DNA from: Oegoconia quadripuncta
Taxonomy: Eukaryota; Arthropoda; Insecta; Lepidoptera; Autostichidae
DNA: 64,000 nucleotides
Assembly: GCA_949316235.1 (NCBI GenBank)
Contig: OX438749.1
Coordinates: 20,972,414-21,036,413 of the forward strand
Direction: 5' to 3'
Positions within the stretch are counted from its first letter, which is position 1. Every line of letters starts with the position of its first letter. The notes beneath the pieces are model-generated. The model saw only the letters and a program-made list of their open reading frames with translations. It had not been told where the DNA came from and did no database searches. Positions 1 to 11,258 of the stretch are shown one piece after another. The position numbers were made by a program, and so were the translations under genes.

Positions 1-897
1 GAGCCATTTACAGGTCCTCACAAACAGAAATACATTATATAATTCAATAACATGCATTATCATCACACTTGTACTTTTTTTCCCTCGCAATTTTTTTTTT
101 TTTTATTTTTTTTTTATTGCGGTTCAAAAAACTGGACACAAGTCACAATATTTTTAGTCTTACCCAACATTACGACATAATTGATTGAATGTATCCTACT
201 TGATGTGAACACAGCATGCACACATTTAAACAGTCTCAATACCTACTTAAGAATAAAATAGGCTATTAACTAAATCACTAAAACGATACAAAAAGACCTA
301 TTTATAATTGTTGTACAAAATGATGTATATGTATTAAGGATGATTAATCCTTAATACATATACAACCATAGATAACTTTCTTAGTGGAGGCGATTGTGCC
401 TGTTATTGTTAAATTTGTTAAATAATGCCCTTGTTATAGAACATATCCACTTATTCAAATAAAAAATATGAATTCATTAACCCAAAATAGGTACGTACTT
501 GTATTACAACATGCGTCCGTTCCGTAACCATTTTAATAGCAATTAATTTATTTATAGTTCAGAGGAGGCGGCCACGGCTACCAGGAGGGAGTAAGTCAGA
601 GGAGTTAGCAAGAAGCAATTTAGGTAAGCCTTATACTTATCGTAATTTGACTTGACTTAACACAAGCGTTAAGTGCTGTCAGTCGAACAGTTAAGTGTTT
701 AGTGATTTCAACTTAGTGCTTTCTTATTTCATGTACTTTATATTGCTGTTGAATTGCGTGTCATTGTGGGTAGTCAGTCATTGCAAAGAGTGGCGATCCA
801 CAATAGCGTATTGCTGATTTATGGGAGCGAATATTGGGTAAGAAGAAGACGCATGAGAGCAGAATCAACGCAGTAGAAATGCGTTCACTGTATAATA
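1..897. other. AT-rich stretch without a gene
   Basis: No coding exon is recognisable. It holds T-rich tracts near 95-115, one perfect inverted repeat (325-363, listed separately) and otherwise unassigned AT-rich DNA. The small open frames have no family motifs. Confidence 0.6.
325..363. repeat. Perfect 17-bp inverted repeat
   Basis: Left arm 325-341 and right arm 347-363 are exact reverse complements (arm GTATATGTATTAAGGAT) around a 5-base spacer. This would form a hairpin if transcribed or a small cruciform. No function is assigned. Confidence 0.85.
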
Positions 898-1168
898 TTG
901 GGTCTTTACCTATGAAATTGGGAGTTTTTTTTTCTTCGTGAGTCATATTCCTGCGATTTTCAAAGCTATATCCAAATTTGTTTTTTATTTGAAAACGGAA
1001 TATTATTTCAAGGTTTCGCGTGAAATATTTTTTAATTTCTGGGCTAAATCACATAATAAAAAAAATTTGAACAGAGCTCTTTCCATGTGCTTCCCATAAT
1101 CATTCCTTAGAATCGCTGAAACTTTTATAAAGCGGTTGCTTTTAAAAATTAACTATGCCTGTACTTAA
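898..1168 (+). mobile_element. MITE family C, 3'-truncated copy
   Basis: Begins TTGGGTCTTTACCTATG after a TA dinucleotide and matches copies at 2873, 15395, 39908 (reverse), 45277 and 46744. The match stops near 1168, so the right terminus is missing. It has no plausible coding capacity. Confidence 0.75.
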
Positions 1169-1548
1169 CTAATAAAAGGTATACAAGTAACCAATAAAGG
1201 TAAACGATCATTTATAAAAATTCATTATAATGCCGTGAAATTATGCCCTGATCTGAAATTGTAAAATATTTATATTAATAAAGGCAGTTATGAAATCTGC
1301 GTATGCTTGTTTGTGGCGTGGCAGTAAACACATTGGTGAACAGATGGCCATGGTACGTGAGTAACAGGGCTTCTGGTCACGTAGGGATGCCTATGGTAAC
1401 TATAGACTTAGGCTGACGGTTAGGTTATTATACTTTAGAGCCTAAAATAATTACTCTATGGCTCAAGACGAATCCAATGACACCTCTTTTCTTCAAATTG
1501 GATGAGTAGTTCTGAAGTATCCTGAATTAAAAGAAATGTCGTGCTGGT
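1169..1548. other. No gene seen
   Basis: Between a truncated MITE and a SINE. No exon, RNA gene or clear repeat boundary is recognised. Confidence 0.5.
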
Positions 1549-1887
1549 TTTTTTTTTTTTTTTATGCACGACGGGTTCGTACTTGACCCCAATCACACCT
1601 GATGTTAAGTGAAGATGAGGTCGAAGGTGGTAACGTACTGACCCGGAAACCCCAACACATTTGGGGACTGGCTATCTTATCTCTGACAACCGGAACACAA
1701 CAATGCTATCAACATTGCTGCTTGGCGGCAGATTTAGATATGATGGTGGTAGCTAGCCAGGCGGACATTTAAAATGCCCTACCACCAACCAAACCGAGTA
1801 CTTAAATATGTACCCCGCTGGGGATCGAACCCGCGACCTCCGAATCGTAAACCCAATGTTGTTTACATTGAGCCACGGAGGCGGAGG
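1549..1887 (-). mobile_element. SINE family 1, full length, reverse
   Basis: Read on the minus strand it has a tRNA-like head with box A-like TGGCTCAATG and box B GGTTCGATCCC, then a body shared with about ten other copies in this window (TTGTGTTCCGGTTGTCAGAG, CATCAGGTGTGATTG), then an A-rich tail, seen here as the T-run at 1549-1563. Confidence 0.85.
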
Positions 1888-2394
1888 GTTTTTACATTTC
1901 GAGTCAACATGGTGCCCATGGGTACCATATCGTATATTTTTATAGCCTATGACATTCGTGACTTTATAACTAATTCCACGACACCTCATTTATCACAATC
2001 GGTACAGTAGTTTAATTGCTATGATGGAACATCTATACACACAACATACATATATACATAATAAATTAATCAATAAATTCATTTTATTGTCAGATCAAAT
2101 CAAATGAAATTAAATAAGTGCAAATTAAAATTAATTTGTTGTTACATTCATATTACTTACATTTACTTGTTACAATATTATATATTATTATCATAATAGC
2201 ATCATTATCATAAATAATTAATTATTGAAATCACATTGGACATTATGGTGTTATAAAATTATAACCCTTCCCCCTAGTCGGGTAATACAAAAAAATTAAT
2301 GACAGGACATCATCGAACGGTTCATATCCACGCATTCTTATCATCTAGTAGAAATTTTATAATAGCATTTGGCACAATAGTTTCCGTTTAATGG
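1888..2394. other. AT-rich stretch without a gene
   Basis: Very AT-rich sequence with no open frame or repeat that I can assign. Confidence 0.5.
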
Positions 2395-2520
2395 TTTAAA
2401 ATTTATTTAAACGCCAATTTTGAATGTCTACCGGAACTTTTTTAAAAGCGAATACATTGCCCCTTGAATGACTTAGTGAGTAGTAAGCGACTGCTATGAA
2501 CAGCAAGTTTATGTTTATAT
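2395..2520 (-). pseudogene. LINE family C, C-terminal fragment
   Basis: The minus strand reads KKVPVDIQNWRLNK, matching the FNKVPVDIQNLPFNK segment of the longer LINE copy at 38695-39720. It is a short remnant of a jockey/CR1-group reverse transcriptase tail. Confidence 0.6.
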
Positions 2521-2551
2521 TTTGTTTATATATTTAGGGTTAATTTACGGA

Positions 2552-2872
2552 TATTATCTTTAGGGTAGGTAAGTTTCAAGTACTAATCATACGTACGTTC
2601 GTTCTCCTACACAAGAATTGACTGTATCCACACCTAATATAAAGATTAGGGTCAGATTAGGGTTATTATATTTAGGATAGGTAAGTGTCAGGTGCTACTC
2701 ATACTCGTAATGTAGTACGTTCTCCTACACAAGTATTGACTGCTACCACACCTGATATAAATATTTAGGGGGGTTAGTTCGAGGTTATTATATTTAGAGT
2801 AGGTAAGTATCAAGTGCTACTTATGTAGTACGTTGTGATATACAAGAAATTGACTGCATCCAAAACGTTATA
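2552..2872. repeat. Tandem array, about 2.7 units of 112-122 bp
   Basis: Unit starts at 2552, 2664 and 2786 share TATTAT.TTTAG..TAGGTAAGT, TCAAGTRCTA, CTCCTACACAAG and ATTGACTG. The third unit is cut by the MITE at 2873, after which TAATATAAAGAT of the unit resumes at 3293. Confidence 0.8.
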
Positions 2873-3292
2873 TTGGGTTTTTACCTATGAAATTGGAGTT
2901 TTTTTCTACGTTAATCATATGTACCAATTCCTGCGATTTTCAAAGCTATATCCAAATTTGTTTTTTATTTGGAAAATAGAATATTATTTCAAGGTTTCAC
3001 ATGAAATATTTTTTAATTTCTGGGCTTAATAACATAATAAAAAAATTTTAACAGAGCTCTTTTCATGTGCTTCCCATAATCATTTCTTAGATTCGCTGAA
3101 ACTTTTATAAAGCGGTTACTTTTAAAAATTTACGCTGCCAATACTTAACTTAATGTTATCCGATAATACACACAAAGTTTAGCTAATTTTGGATTTGCCG
3201 TTCCCAAAAAAAAATCAAAAATGTTTGTATGGAGAAAACAGTCCTAATGAAATTTTTCATACAAAACGCCAACTTCATAGGTAAGGACCTAA
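2873..3292 (+). mobile_element. MITE family C, complete copy
   Basis: 420 bp with terminal inverted repeats TTGGGTTTTTACC at the left and, as reverse complement of the right end, TTAGGTCCTTACC. TA lies at 2871-2872 and 3293-3294, the expected Tc1/mariner-type target duplication. Similarity between the ends extends through CTATGAAATTGG. Copies recur at 898, 15395, 39908, 45277 and 46744. Short open frames in it recur only because the DNA recurs. The parent transposon is not in the window. Confidence 0.88.
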
Positions 3293-3294
3293 TA

Positions 3295-3721
3295 TAAAGA
3301 TTTTTTTCGTTCCAGCACCTACTCACGACATTTGTTAAAACCTTATTCACATATAATCTATTCAATTATCTAGATACCTAATCCAATTATTTCCAAATAG
3401 TAATAATGGCCTCTTCAGAGTTGAAGAGTCCATAGCATACAGAGCGGCATACCGCCTAATTGACTCACGTCGGGCGACCGCACTTGACCTCAAGACGTCG
3501 GGATGTTAATCGTGATATACGTCCAGATTTAGGGTTCCCTACATTATGAGCTTTAGTGTTGCGACGACTGACAATTAGGGTACCGCAGGAATTTTGGATA
3601 TTACTGTAGTAAATAGATTTCACGCTTAGTACTAGTGATGTTGTAATCTAAGATTATTTTTTGGCAGCAAGTTAAAGTTAGTAAGGTCTAGTTGCCGTAA
3701 ATGTAGCGATATGTAGATTTT
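3295..3721. other. No gene seen
   Basis: After the rest of the tandem unit there is unassigned sequence. A less AT-rich patch lies at about 3410-3600, without a recognisable product. Confidence 0.45.
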
Positions 3722-4110
3722 TTTTAATAATTAACTGGATACGTGTTTAACCACAATCTCATCTGATGTGACTGATGATGTTGCCGAAGATAAGCACGCG
3801 ATCTCAGTAGGCGCCTATTCACCCTGCTCTTGAAAATCCCAAAGTTGTGGGATTCAGGAAAGTCTGACGCCAGAAGGGAGTTCCATGTCTTGACTGTTCG
3901 CATTATGAATGAAGAGTCGCACCGCTTAATGCGACTGTTCGGTATGTTAACTATATACGGGTGGAATCCCTCCCCACGCCTAGTAGTCCGAAGATGGAAA
4001 GACGACGGTGGAATAAGATTATGTAATTCCAACGCACACTCACCGATGTGCATCCTGTAAAAGACTGAGAGACAGGCGACCTTGCGACGGTTTTCAAGGC
4101 TTTGCAATTT
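3722..4110 (-). pseudogene. LINE family B, C-terminal reverse transcriptase tail
   Basis: A 127-codon minus-strand frame has the hallmarks of a non-LTR retrotransposon C-terminus: a CVFYR-like segment (SVFYRMHIGECALEL), then TWNSLLASDFPESHNFGIFK and SRVNRRLLRSR. The same tail recurs at 19258, 28425, 45985, 58618 and 60513. It is 5'-truncated and ends at a T-rich tail (A-rich on its sense strand). Clade not resolved. Confidence 0.8.
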
Positions 4111-4173
4111 ATTTTATTATTATTATATTATTGCGACATTTTTATTTTTAAGGCCGTGGAGGTAAGGTAATTC

Positions 4174-4275
4174 TTTATTCTTTATTGCACAAGAAATATA
4201 AACAGATTAAAGTCGGAAAATATGTACAAAGGTGAGCTTATATCTAAAGAGATCTCTTACAGTTAACCCTACTGG
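4174..4275 (-). mobile_element. LINE family H, 3' end fragment
   Basis: Starts TTCTTTATTGCAC and contains TATGTACAAAGGTG and AAGAGATCTCTTAC, matching 21425-21560 and 44940-45060. On the minus strand it ends GTGCAATAAAGAA, a typical LINE 3' terminus. Confidence 0.7.
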
Positions 4276-4309
4276 AGGTAGTTGTGTGATATGAAGTTTA
4301 ACTAATCAA

Positions 4310-4473
4310 ACAATGGTGTCGATTCGGATGTACACCAACTAAACTAAAGTAAAACCAGTTTTAGAGTGGTGCCGTCGCATCGTACTGTTTCAGGGAGAAA
4401 TAGACAGTACTACTTTACAACTGGTTTTAGATTAGTTTAATTTAGTTGGTGTACATCCAAATTGACACACTGT
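4310..4473. mobile_element. MITE family A copy
   Basis: A 164-bp near-palindrome. The left end starts ACAATGGTGTCGATTCGG and continues GTACACCAACTAAACTAAAG; the right end mirrors it. A second copy with the same outline lies at 23298-23449. Target duplication is not clear. Confidence 0.85.
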
Positions 4474-4712
4474 TTTACCAGCACATAACTAGGATGTCTA
4501 TGGTCTAAACAACAATTAATTATAATTTTACACATAATTACACATGCATTTATATGTGCAGTCCATGCGTATGAAGCATTACCGTGACGAGTGCCGATAG
4601 CGCTCGCGATTGAGTTGTAAAATATTTATCCGATGGCCCCAGGAAGGAAGGAAGGTTATGTATTTTGTATATATGTATATAGATTTCCATGTTACCTCTT
4701 GTAACCTAAACG

Positions 4713-4993
4713 ATTTTTTTATGCACAACGTGTAAGCACTTGAATTCAATTACACCTGATCATATTGATCCAGAAACCCCATTTAATCTGGGGGGCAGGC
4801 TATGTTATCAATACAATACAATACAAATACATGTTATTGCACAACAGAAAAGTAAATACAGTTTCAGAAAAGTGGTAATCTCTTACAACCGGAACACAAC
4901 AATGCTATTAACATTACTCTTTGACGACAGACTTAGATAAGATGGTGGTAGCTAACCATGCAGGCGGACATTTAAAATACCCTACCACCAACT
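4713..4993 (-). mobile_element. SINE family 1, interrupted and degraded
   Basis: Reverse SINE body from the T-rich tail at 4713 to GGTGGTAGCTAACC near 4960, split near 4805-4878 by an AATACAATAC repeat and a piece resembling 56655-56725 (TTGCACAACAGAAAAG). The tRNA-like head is absent. Confidence 0.7.
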
Positions 4994-5189
4994 AAATTAT
5001 TTGACCGATTTAAAGTGCAATGTGTCGTTTTAGATAGATACGAATTGGTGAGTAAGGTATTTTATAGGATACATTTTATGGAAGAAATCAAACATGGCGC
5101 CAGCAAAATACAAAATATACTATCGGGTTTTTATCACAATGCAATACTATACAATACAATATACGAGTCGTAATAACTTTTTAAAGTCC

Positions 5190-5545
5190 GTTGCTCCCGT
5201 ACAAGGTGTGGCTTCGGATGCTCACTGCAGCCTGTGGCGGCAAAGATACTCTCTTGCGTCGTTCCTCCCGCTCGAGGAGTCTCTTCCTCCTGGACACGAT
5301 TTGCCAAGGCCAACATGGAAATCCTTAAATCGGCTTCGAACTCAGGTTGGCCGCAGCAAAGATAATCTGTGCAGGTGGGGCTTCTCCGATGGCGGGAGTG
5401 ATCGATGCGAGTACGGAATCTCCGCACAGACAATAGATGACATATTGTCTTTCCCCGCGTGTCCTGACAGCTGCACCTTTGACGACCTCCTTAACGCCAC
5501 AGACAGTGCTGTTAGAGTGGCTAAGTTTTGGCCCAATAAAATTTT
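5190..5545 (+). pseudogene. LINE family G, C-terminal fragment
   Basis: Open frame (within 5094-5693) containing PRPTWKSLNRLRTQVGRSKD, a CRWG and CEYG pair, then QTIDDILSFPACPD. This layout matches the C-terminal tail with a CxCG-like knuckle found in non-LTR retrotransposons. It ends in a CAATA/CAATG-type microsatellite. The frame runs into simple repeats, so its full length is not meaningful. Confidence 0.75.
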
Positions 5546-5575
5546 ATACTTGCCTCGATACGAAAAGAAGAGAAG

Positions 5576-5650
5576 ATATACGATACGATACAATATAATA
5601 CAATGCAATGCAATGCAATGCAACGTAACGCAACACACACGCAACACACA

Positions 5651-5682
<32 letters not shown>

Positions 5683-5692
5683 TGCACTTATA
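5576..5692. repeat. Microsatellites (CAATG)n and (CGCA)n
   Basis: About five CAATG-type pentamers at 5600-5630, followed by a CGCA tetramer run at about 5640-5685. They follow the LINE fragment, as 3' tails often do. Confidence 0.9.
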
Positions 5693-5999
5693 AAATGTAC
5701 CCTATGACACTCCAGATATCAAGACAAATCTAACGACATCATGCATTTCGAAATCGGTCAAGCCGTTTAGGTTACACGATGCGCCAAAAGAGCGGACACA
5801 CTTACGTACACTCGAAAAACATTACCCCCCTTTCTTGGGCAGTCGGGCAAAACATAATTTGAAACCGACATTATATTAGTTAAAGTATTGTCGGTGCGGC
5901 GTCGTCGGTCTATTTGTGAATGATTAACCTTTCACCTTCTATTTAAGAACGATAAAAATTAAATCAAAATTGAATCAATCAGACTCAAGTGAACATGTT

Positions 6000-6331
6000 T
6001 AACCGCCTCCGTGGCGCAATGTAAACAACATAGGGTTTACGAATCGGAAGTCGCGGGTTCGATCCCCAGCGGGGTACCTACATGTTTAGTACTCGGTTTG
6101 GTTGGTGGTTGGGCATTTTAAATGTCCGCCTGGCAAGCTACTACCATCTTATCTAAATCTGCCGCCAAGCAGCAATGTTAACCATTGTTGTGTTCCGGTT
6201 GTCAGAGATAAGATAGCCAGTTCCCCAAATGTTTGGGTTTCCGGGTCAGTACTCTTCCACCTTCGGCCTCATCTGCACTTAACATCAGGTGTGATTGCGG
6301 TCAATTACCAACCCGTTTGCATAAAAAAAAA
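6000..6331 (+). mobile_element. SINE family 1, full length
   Basis: Starts AACCGCCTCCGTGGCGCAATG, with box B GGTTCGATCCCC at about 6057, the common body, and an A-tail after TTTGCAT. Internal Pol III promoter motifs look intact apart from one box A change. Confidence 0.88.
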
Positions 6332-6796
6332 TTATTACTGTGAAATAAGGCTACATTTCATAAGAATAACACCAAGCAGAATGATTGTTGCGACGAATAT
6401 TTTTGTATGTGTTTCTGTAATATACAAATAAACGCTTTATCTATCTATCTATCATTCAAGAATTGGCGTCTGATGCCAAGTTGAGAGTCAGTGATTATGA
6501 GGGATGGTGAGTTGTCTATTTGCTCATCTTCGCACGAATATAACATCATAACTCAGTTTGTCGCCCGAAGTCCCTTGGCATACAATTAAGGCCAATTAGC
6601 TCCAACTGACTCCGACTAGCTCCAGGCTGTTTTTAATTGAGTTGCCATCTTGCTTAGCTATAATTTGTAATATTTTAGACTTTCTACTTGGAAAATTGTT
6701 CTGAAATACAACTTTCCGTCCGTTGCTTCGGCAGACATTTTAAACTTTATTGTCAGATACACACGTGCTATTTCACAAACTTATAATAAAATAAAT

Positions 6797-7071
6797 TAAC
6801 CAACAGCGTGGCTCAATGTAAACAACATAGGGTTTACGATTCGGAGGTCGCAGGTTCGATCCCCAGTGGGGTACAGATTTAGTAATCGATTTTGTCGGTG
6901 GTAGGGCATTGTAAATGTCCGTCTGCATGTTTATGGAATTGTTGTGTTCCGGTTGTCAGAGATTAAATAGCCGGTCCCCCAAATAAGAAGGGTTTCCGAG
7001 TCAGTACGCTTCCACCTTCATTTAACATCAGGTAAGGTTAAGGTCAAGTCAACCCGTTGTGCATAAAAAAA
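6797..7071 (+). mobile_element. SINE family 1, internally shortened
   Basis: Head and box B are present (GGTTCGATCCCC near 6856). Part of the body after GTCCGTCTG is missing, and the A-tail is at 7063-7070. Confidence 0.83.
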
Positions 7072-7449
7072 TGTAGTTCTTTCGGCGAACCGAGCTACCG
7101 GTGAAACAATTGGTCGGCTGGATTTTTTTTCTTTCTACCGATAAACGGCGAACAGTGATTTCTATGTATATAATTGTATCGATCAAAGGTAATTCTGTAT
7201 ATTATGGAACTTACCTTTTGTTATACAAAAACCTCAAGTTTTGTAATATAAATATTCATATTCATTTATTCATGCTTTCATGTGTTAACATTACGTCTTA
7301 CATAATAAAGTAGTACAAATATGAAACCCTGTTAGGGCACTGCAAATTCTAAACTTTAAACACTAGTATTAACATTATTAATACAATTCATATAAAATTA
7401 AATACAAATTATACAAAATTACTTAAATACAAATTAAATGCAGATTTTT
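7072..7449. other. AT-rich stretch without a gene
   Basis: No coding or RNA feature is recognised; it includes AT-rich oligomers typical of repeat edges. Confidence 0.5.
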
Positions 7450-7738
7450 TTTATTAATAAATAAATAAATAATAAATATCTTTGCACATACATACAGCGC
7501 CATCAAGTTCCACACTAAGCAACTAGGCTTTTATTATGGATACCAGATGGTTGATAATGTATTTTAATATACAAATTCATTTTTTTGGAAATAAATACAT
7601 AAATAAATGAAAAACATCCATAACTCGGGAACACCATCATTATTCATCATAAAAACATTTGCCCCTAGCGGGATTCGAACCCGCGACCTATTGGTATAGC
7701 AGTCAGGATTTTTAACCAATACACCAAACAGGTCGTCA
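7450..7738 (-). mobile_element. SINE family 2, full length, reverse
   Basis: On the minus strand: GACGACCTGTTTGGTGTATTGG (box A-like TGGTGTATTGG), box B GGTTCGAATCCCGC, then ATAACTCGGG-type body, ATGGCGCTGTATGT and a TTTATT-repeat tail. It matches copies at 9405, 11110, 12250, 41003, 47970 and 57180. Confidence 0.87.
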
Positions 7739-7893
7739 AATAAATGTAACTCTGGATGTCCGTTTAAAATTGCAAAACTAAACATAATCTAAACTATTTT
7801 TAACATTTTTAATAGCAAATTAACTTAAATACAAACTATTATATCTCAAATATCAAATTTAGTACATCACTATCTTGATATCGTTTTATTAAT

Positions 7894-8280
7894 ATGGGTC
7901 TTAAAAGGGGTTTATCCCACACGTCATTCCATACAAACTTTGAAGTCACAATTTTCCTAAATGAATAAAACGATTCGGATGATACTTTATTACGTATAAG
8001 CATGATAACTACATGAATTTAAAAAGATAGTTGTAAACATTTTCTAAATATCGAATTTAATAATATTATGTTTTAGCATTATTATCTCAAAATTTTCATG
8101 TACCCATTGTAAGCTGAATAGATGTATTCTTTCTTTCTTTTTCTTTTACTATGGAAAACTTGAAATCGCTCTAATTTAGTAATTCTACTAACTTTTTAGA
8201 TCTATGTACATGCTTTATTAAAGTTTCATTAGATTTGGTTTATTCATTGCAAAAAATTTGGACTTGAAAGTTACCGCGGG
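7894..8280. mobile_element. MITE family F-like copy
   Basis: Begins TTAAAAGGGGTTTATCCCA and shares TATGGAAAACTTGAAATCGC and AATTTGGACTTGAAAGTT with the shorter element at 40730-40998. The right terminus is degraded. Confidence 0.55.
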
Positions 8281-8308
8281 ATACGGTGGCCTATGCACGA
8301 GTATTTAA

Positions 8309-8500
8309 CCTCCTTCATTGCTCAATAAACGACACATTGTTCATAAAACGAAGGTCGAGGATTCGATTCATAGCGGGCTACAGGTTTTGTTTACTGCATC
8401 ACTACCATCAGCTTATCCAAGACTGCCGCCAAGTTTATGGTACAATACAATACAATTAGATAGCCAACCCAAAAAATAAGTTGGTGTGATTGAGATATAG
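8309..8500 (+). mobile_element. SINE family 1, old diverged copy
   Basis: Head-like sequence CCTCCTTCATTGCTCAATAA, a decayed box B (GGATTCGATTC) and CTACCATC.GCTTATC match SINE 1 but with many substitutions and a lost 3' half. Confidence 0.6.
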
Positions 8501-8904
8501 AGCTAAATAAAAAAAGCTAGCTCTACCCAATTTCAAACGTTCAATATTTCCAAAAATTTTAGGTGTAGTCTTACCTATTACCATAGTAGGAATTTCCATG
8601 TGAACAGTAGAGCCGGTGATTTTCCATCATGATTGACTTTGCACGAAACGTGCGTTTGACATTTCAGTAATGACTACATCATGCTCTGGGGATATTAGGT
8701 AATTTCAGTGCACAGAGTGTAGGCTGACCTGAAATAGAAGCAAATGTAAAACCTTTGTGCTACATAATAATTTTTGTATTCAATCGTTTTGGACCGTGAT
8801 GCGACCTTGGAAGCATGTCCTGTTAAATAAAAAAAAATCCAAGTCGTTTTATAAATAACAGAGTTCTGAGGTAACAATTTGTGTTAGTGGCATAGTTCAC
8901 CAAA
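8501..8904. other. No gene seen
   Basis: Unassigned AT-rich sequence; one short minus-strand open frame has no recognisable motif. Confidence 0.45.
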
Positions 8905-8910
8905 AAGTTT

Positions 8911-8949
8911 CACTAGTCCAGTTAACTGAACTGGTCAACTGAACTAGTG
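8911..8949. repeat. Imperfect 16-bp inverted repeat
   Basis: CACTAGTCCAGTTAAC and the reverse complement of the right side, CACTAGTTCAGTTGAC, differ at two positions around a 7-base loop. Function unknown. Confidence 0.7.
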
Positions 8950-9404
8950 GGAATAGAGGATCTTGTTCAGATCTTGAGAATTCTAGTTCATTGTTGACAC
9001 ATTGTTGTAGGTAAATACCAAAATCGCTATATGTATGCCTATAATATGTGAGAAGTTCCCTCAATACCTCATAGATCCCGTCATCAGAACAGGATTATGA
9101 TGAACATGGGGTCACCCTGGAAGTATGGCTTATTAAATAAAAAGAATATTCCGAATCGGCTTAAATCTGTGGTATCAAACTTAAAAAACAAATACAACCG
9201 AATTGATAACCTCCTCCTTTTTTCAAGTTGGTTAAAAAGTGAAATGGTGTCTCAAATGACTTCCACACAGCTCATGCTTTAGCAGAGAGTGCAATGCTAA
9301 GCGCAGATATTCTGTGGAGCCATTGCGGTGTGTGCGAGCAAATTCGATGAGCAATTTCGAGCAGTATTTTCTTTACATTCAAAACTAAATTATAATGAAT
9401 TAAT
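8950..9404. other. No gene seen
   Basis: Holds a common repeat edge at about 9195-9240 (AACCTCCTCCTTTTTTCAAG, also near 43150 and 52765) but no gene. Confidence 0.5.
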
Positions 9405-9685
9405 TGACGACCTGTTTGGTGTAGTGGTTAGAAACTCTGCTGCTATACCACAAGGTAGCGGGTTCGATTTCCGCAAGGGCATATGTTTATATGATGAATA
9501 CAGATATGTGTTTCCCGAGTTATGGATGTTTTTCATTTATATATTATATTTATTTACAAAAAAAAAACATGTATTTGTGTAGTTTATCAACCATCTGGTA
9601 TCTATAATACAAGCGTAGTTGTTTAGTGTGGAACTAGATGGCGCTGTGTGTATGTGCAATAGACATTTATTTATTTAATTAATCG
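9405..9685 (+). mobile_element. SINE family 2, full length
   Basis: GACGACCTGTTTGGTGTAGTGG head, slightly decayed box B (GGGTTCGATTTCCG), GAGTTATGGATGTTTTTCAT body, ATGGCGCTGTGTGTATGTGC and a TTTATT tail. Confidence 0.88.
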
Positions 9686-9954
9686 TGTACATACTTTCAA
9701 AGCTTATTAGAGTGGCAACACTAGGTAATTTCGCACAGCCCGATCAGCAATACATCGCAGGAGTTAACCGTGGGAATGTTTAAACAAAGATTTTTTTTCT
9801 TATCTATTCAATTATAATTTCTATATTAGTGTGTATACCTGTTAGTAAATTGAGAGAGACAGCCGGTGTGAATCTGTTAAATTGCCTATTCAATTAGATG
9901 ATGTGCGAAATGCCCACGGTTTCCACTCAGGTTTAAAATAACACTTATGGGCCA

Positions 9955-10260
9955 TACCTAACTACTGCCAAACGTTTTATATTCATCTGAGACGTGGTGT
10001 GTGTATCGGCACCATATACAAACTCTGGATGGTTTCCACCTCAAGTGCCTACGTACCATCATGATGAGCAGATGGTCCGACCGAGAGCATAATACCGAAG
10101 TATTGCGACAAGCCAATGTTGGTGGCATTTAGCCAGAGTTAATGCGTCGGCAGCTTGGATGGTGTGGTCACGTATCAAACATGGCAGATGACAGAGTGGC
10201 GAAACGCATCTTCTATTCTGAACTAGAGGAGGGCAAGCGAAAGCATGGCGGTTACCTCTT
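9955..10260 (+). pseudogene. RTE-type LINE C-terminal remnant
   Basis: The + strand reads [32 protein letters not shown], a stop, then [20 protein letters not shown] and [16 protein letters not shown]. This is the characteristic tail of the RTE-like endonuclease/reverse transcriptase polyproteins abundant in Lepidoptera. The in-frame stop and truncation make it dead. Confidence 0.8.
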
Positions 10261-10300
10261 TATAAGGATGGTCAGAAGAACCATATGAAAAGATGCAATG

Positions 10301-10609
10301 CTATAGTCGAATTCGATCAGAAAATTTTCGATTACGCATTTAATCATTCTGAAACCACCTTTACTATGGAAGTCCAACAATTTTCGGCTGGTGGCCCCAC
10401 TCCTGATTACGAATAACTTTTCACTAGGAACTATAGCCGAATTCTGCTGAAAATTGATGGATTTCCACACTAAGGGTGGTTTCAGAATGATTTGCTTTGT
10501 ATGGGTAATGGAAAATTTTTGGTTGAATTCGGCTATGGTTGCTCGGGGAAAGTTGTTCATAATCAAGAGTGACGTCAGTTAATAGTAATTACCCGAATTC
10601 AAATTCACC
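10301..10609. mobile_element. MITE family E, palindromic copy
   Basis: Two arms (about 10301-10410 and 10425-10530) are inverted copies sharing AATCATTCTGAAACCACC and ATGGAAGTCCA.CAATTTTC. The right flank ends TTCACCCTGTA, as does the partial copy at 42481-42600. Confidence 0.75.
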
Positions 10610-10700
10610 CTGTATTGGCTGTTGAAAGAAGTGTGGAAAGGACTCCACCGACAAGAGCATATATAGCTCTTAAATAGAAGAATAAGAGTAGGCTGTTGAA
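10610..10700 (+). mobile_element. LINE 3' fragment
   Basis: GTGTGGAAAGGACTCCACCG and ACAAGAGCAT..AGCTCTTAAAT match 19845-19925 and look like the very end of an RTE-type LINE reading frame. Confidence 0.5.
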
Positions 10701-11109
10701 TGTTCGCTACTTACATCCTTTTCGTTACGCACGCCTTCAGAGAATAAAAGGCCCGACGGACAAAACCTAAGCATATACGAGGCCCATAAAAGTCAACCCT
10801 GTATGAAGCCCTAAAACTAGCGACCTTGGGAGACTACTTAATTAAAACAACACAATGGAAGCTAGCTCGTTTCACGAAAACAATACACAAATATATTTTT
10901 GCTTTTTTTAAGACAAAATAAGACAATGGATGAAAGTGGAATTCGTTCCCGAATTCTGTCGTGTCACGACTTCGGAATTGGGAGTCACGTTCAGTAAGAG
11001 TAGTGCGTGATAGTCATGTTTAAGCTGACTTTTACACCGTGCGATTTCTACTATTCGTTTTCAATTTCATTTTTTTTTATCCTTAGACATACACACATTT
11101 TTTTTTGTA
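10701..11109. other. No gene seen
   Basis: Unassigned sequence; no exon, RNA gene or clear repeat was recognised. Confidence 0.45.
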
Positions 11110-11258
11110 AATAAATACTTATTTTAAATGAAAACAACCATAACTCGGGTATCATCCGTCTTCATCACACAAACATATGCCCCTAGCGGGATTCGAACCC
11201 ACAACCTTATGGTATAGTGGTCAGAGTTGCTAACCACTACACCAAACAGGTCGTCAAT
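11110..11258 (-). mobile_element. SINE family 2, head half
   Basis: Minus-strand head with TGGTGTAGTGG box A and GGGTTCGAATCCCGC box B, then truncated after the ATAACTCGGG-like segment and an A-rich tract. Confidence 0.83.

Noticed and set aside
2835..3029. Recurrent open frame (also at 15409-15603 and 45248-45484)
   Set aside because: It recurs because the DNA belongs to MITE C; composition is Phe/Tyr-rich from T-runs, with no conserved start or stop across copies.
5342..5683. Minus-strand frame with Arg/Ala/Cys/Val repeats
   Set aside because: Translation of the (CGCA)n microsatellite; low complexity.
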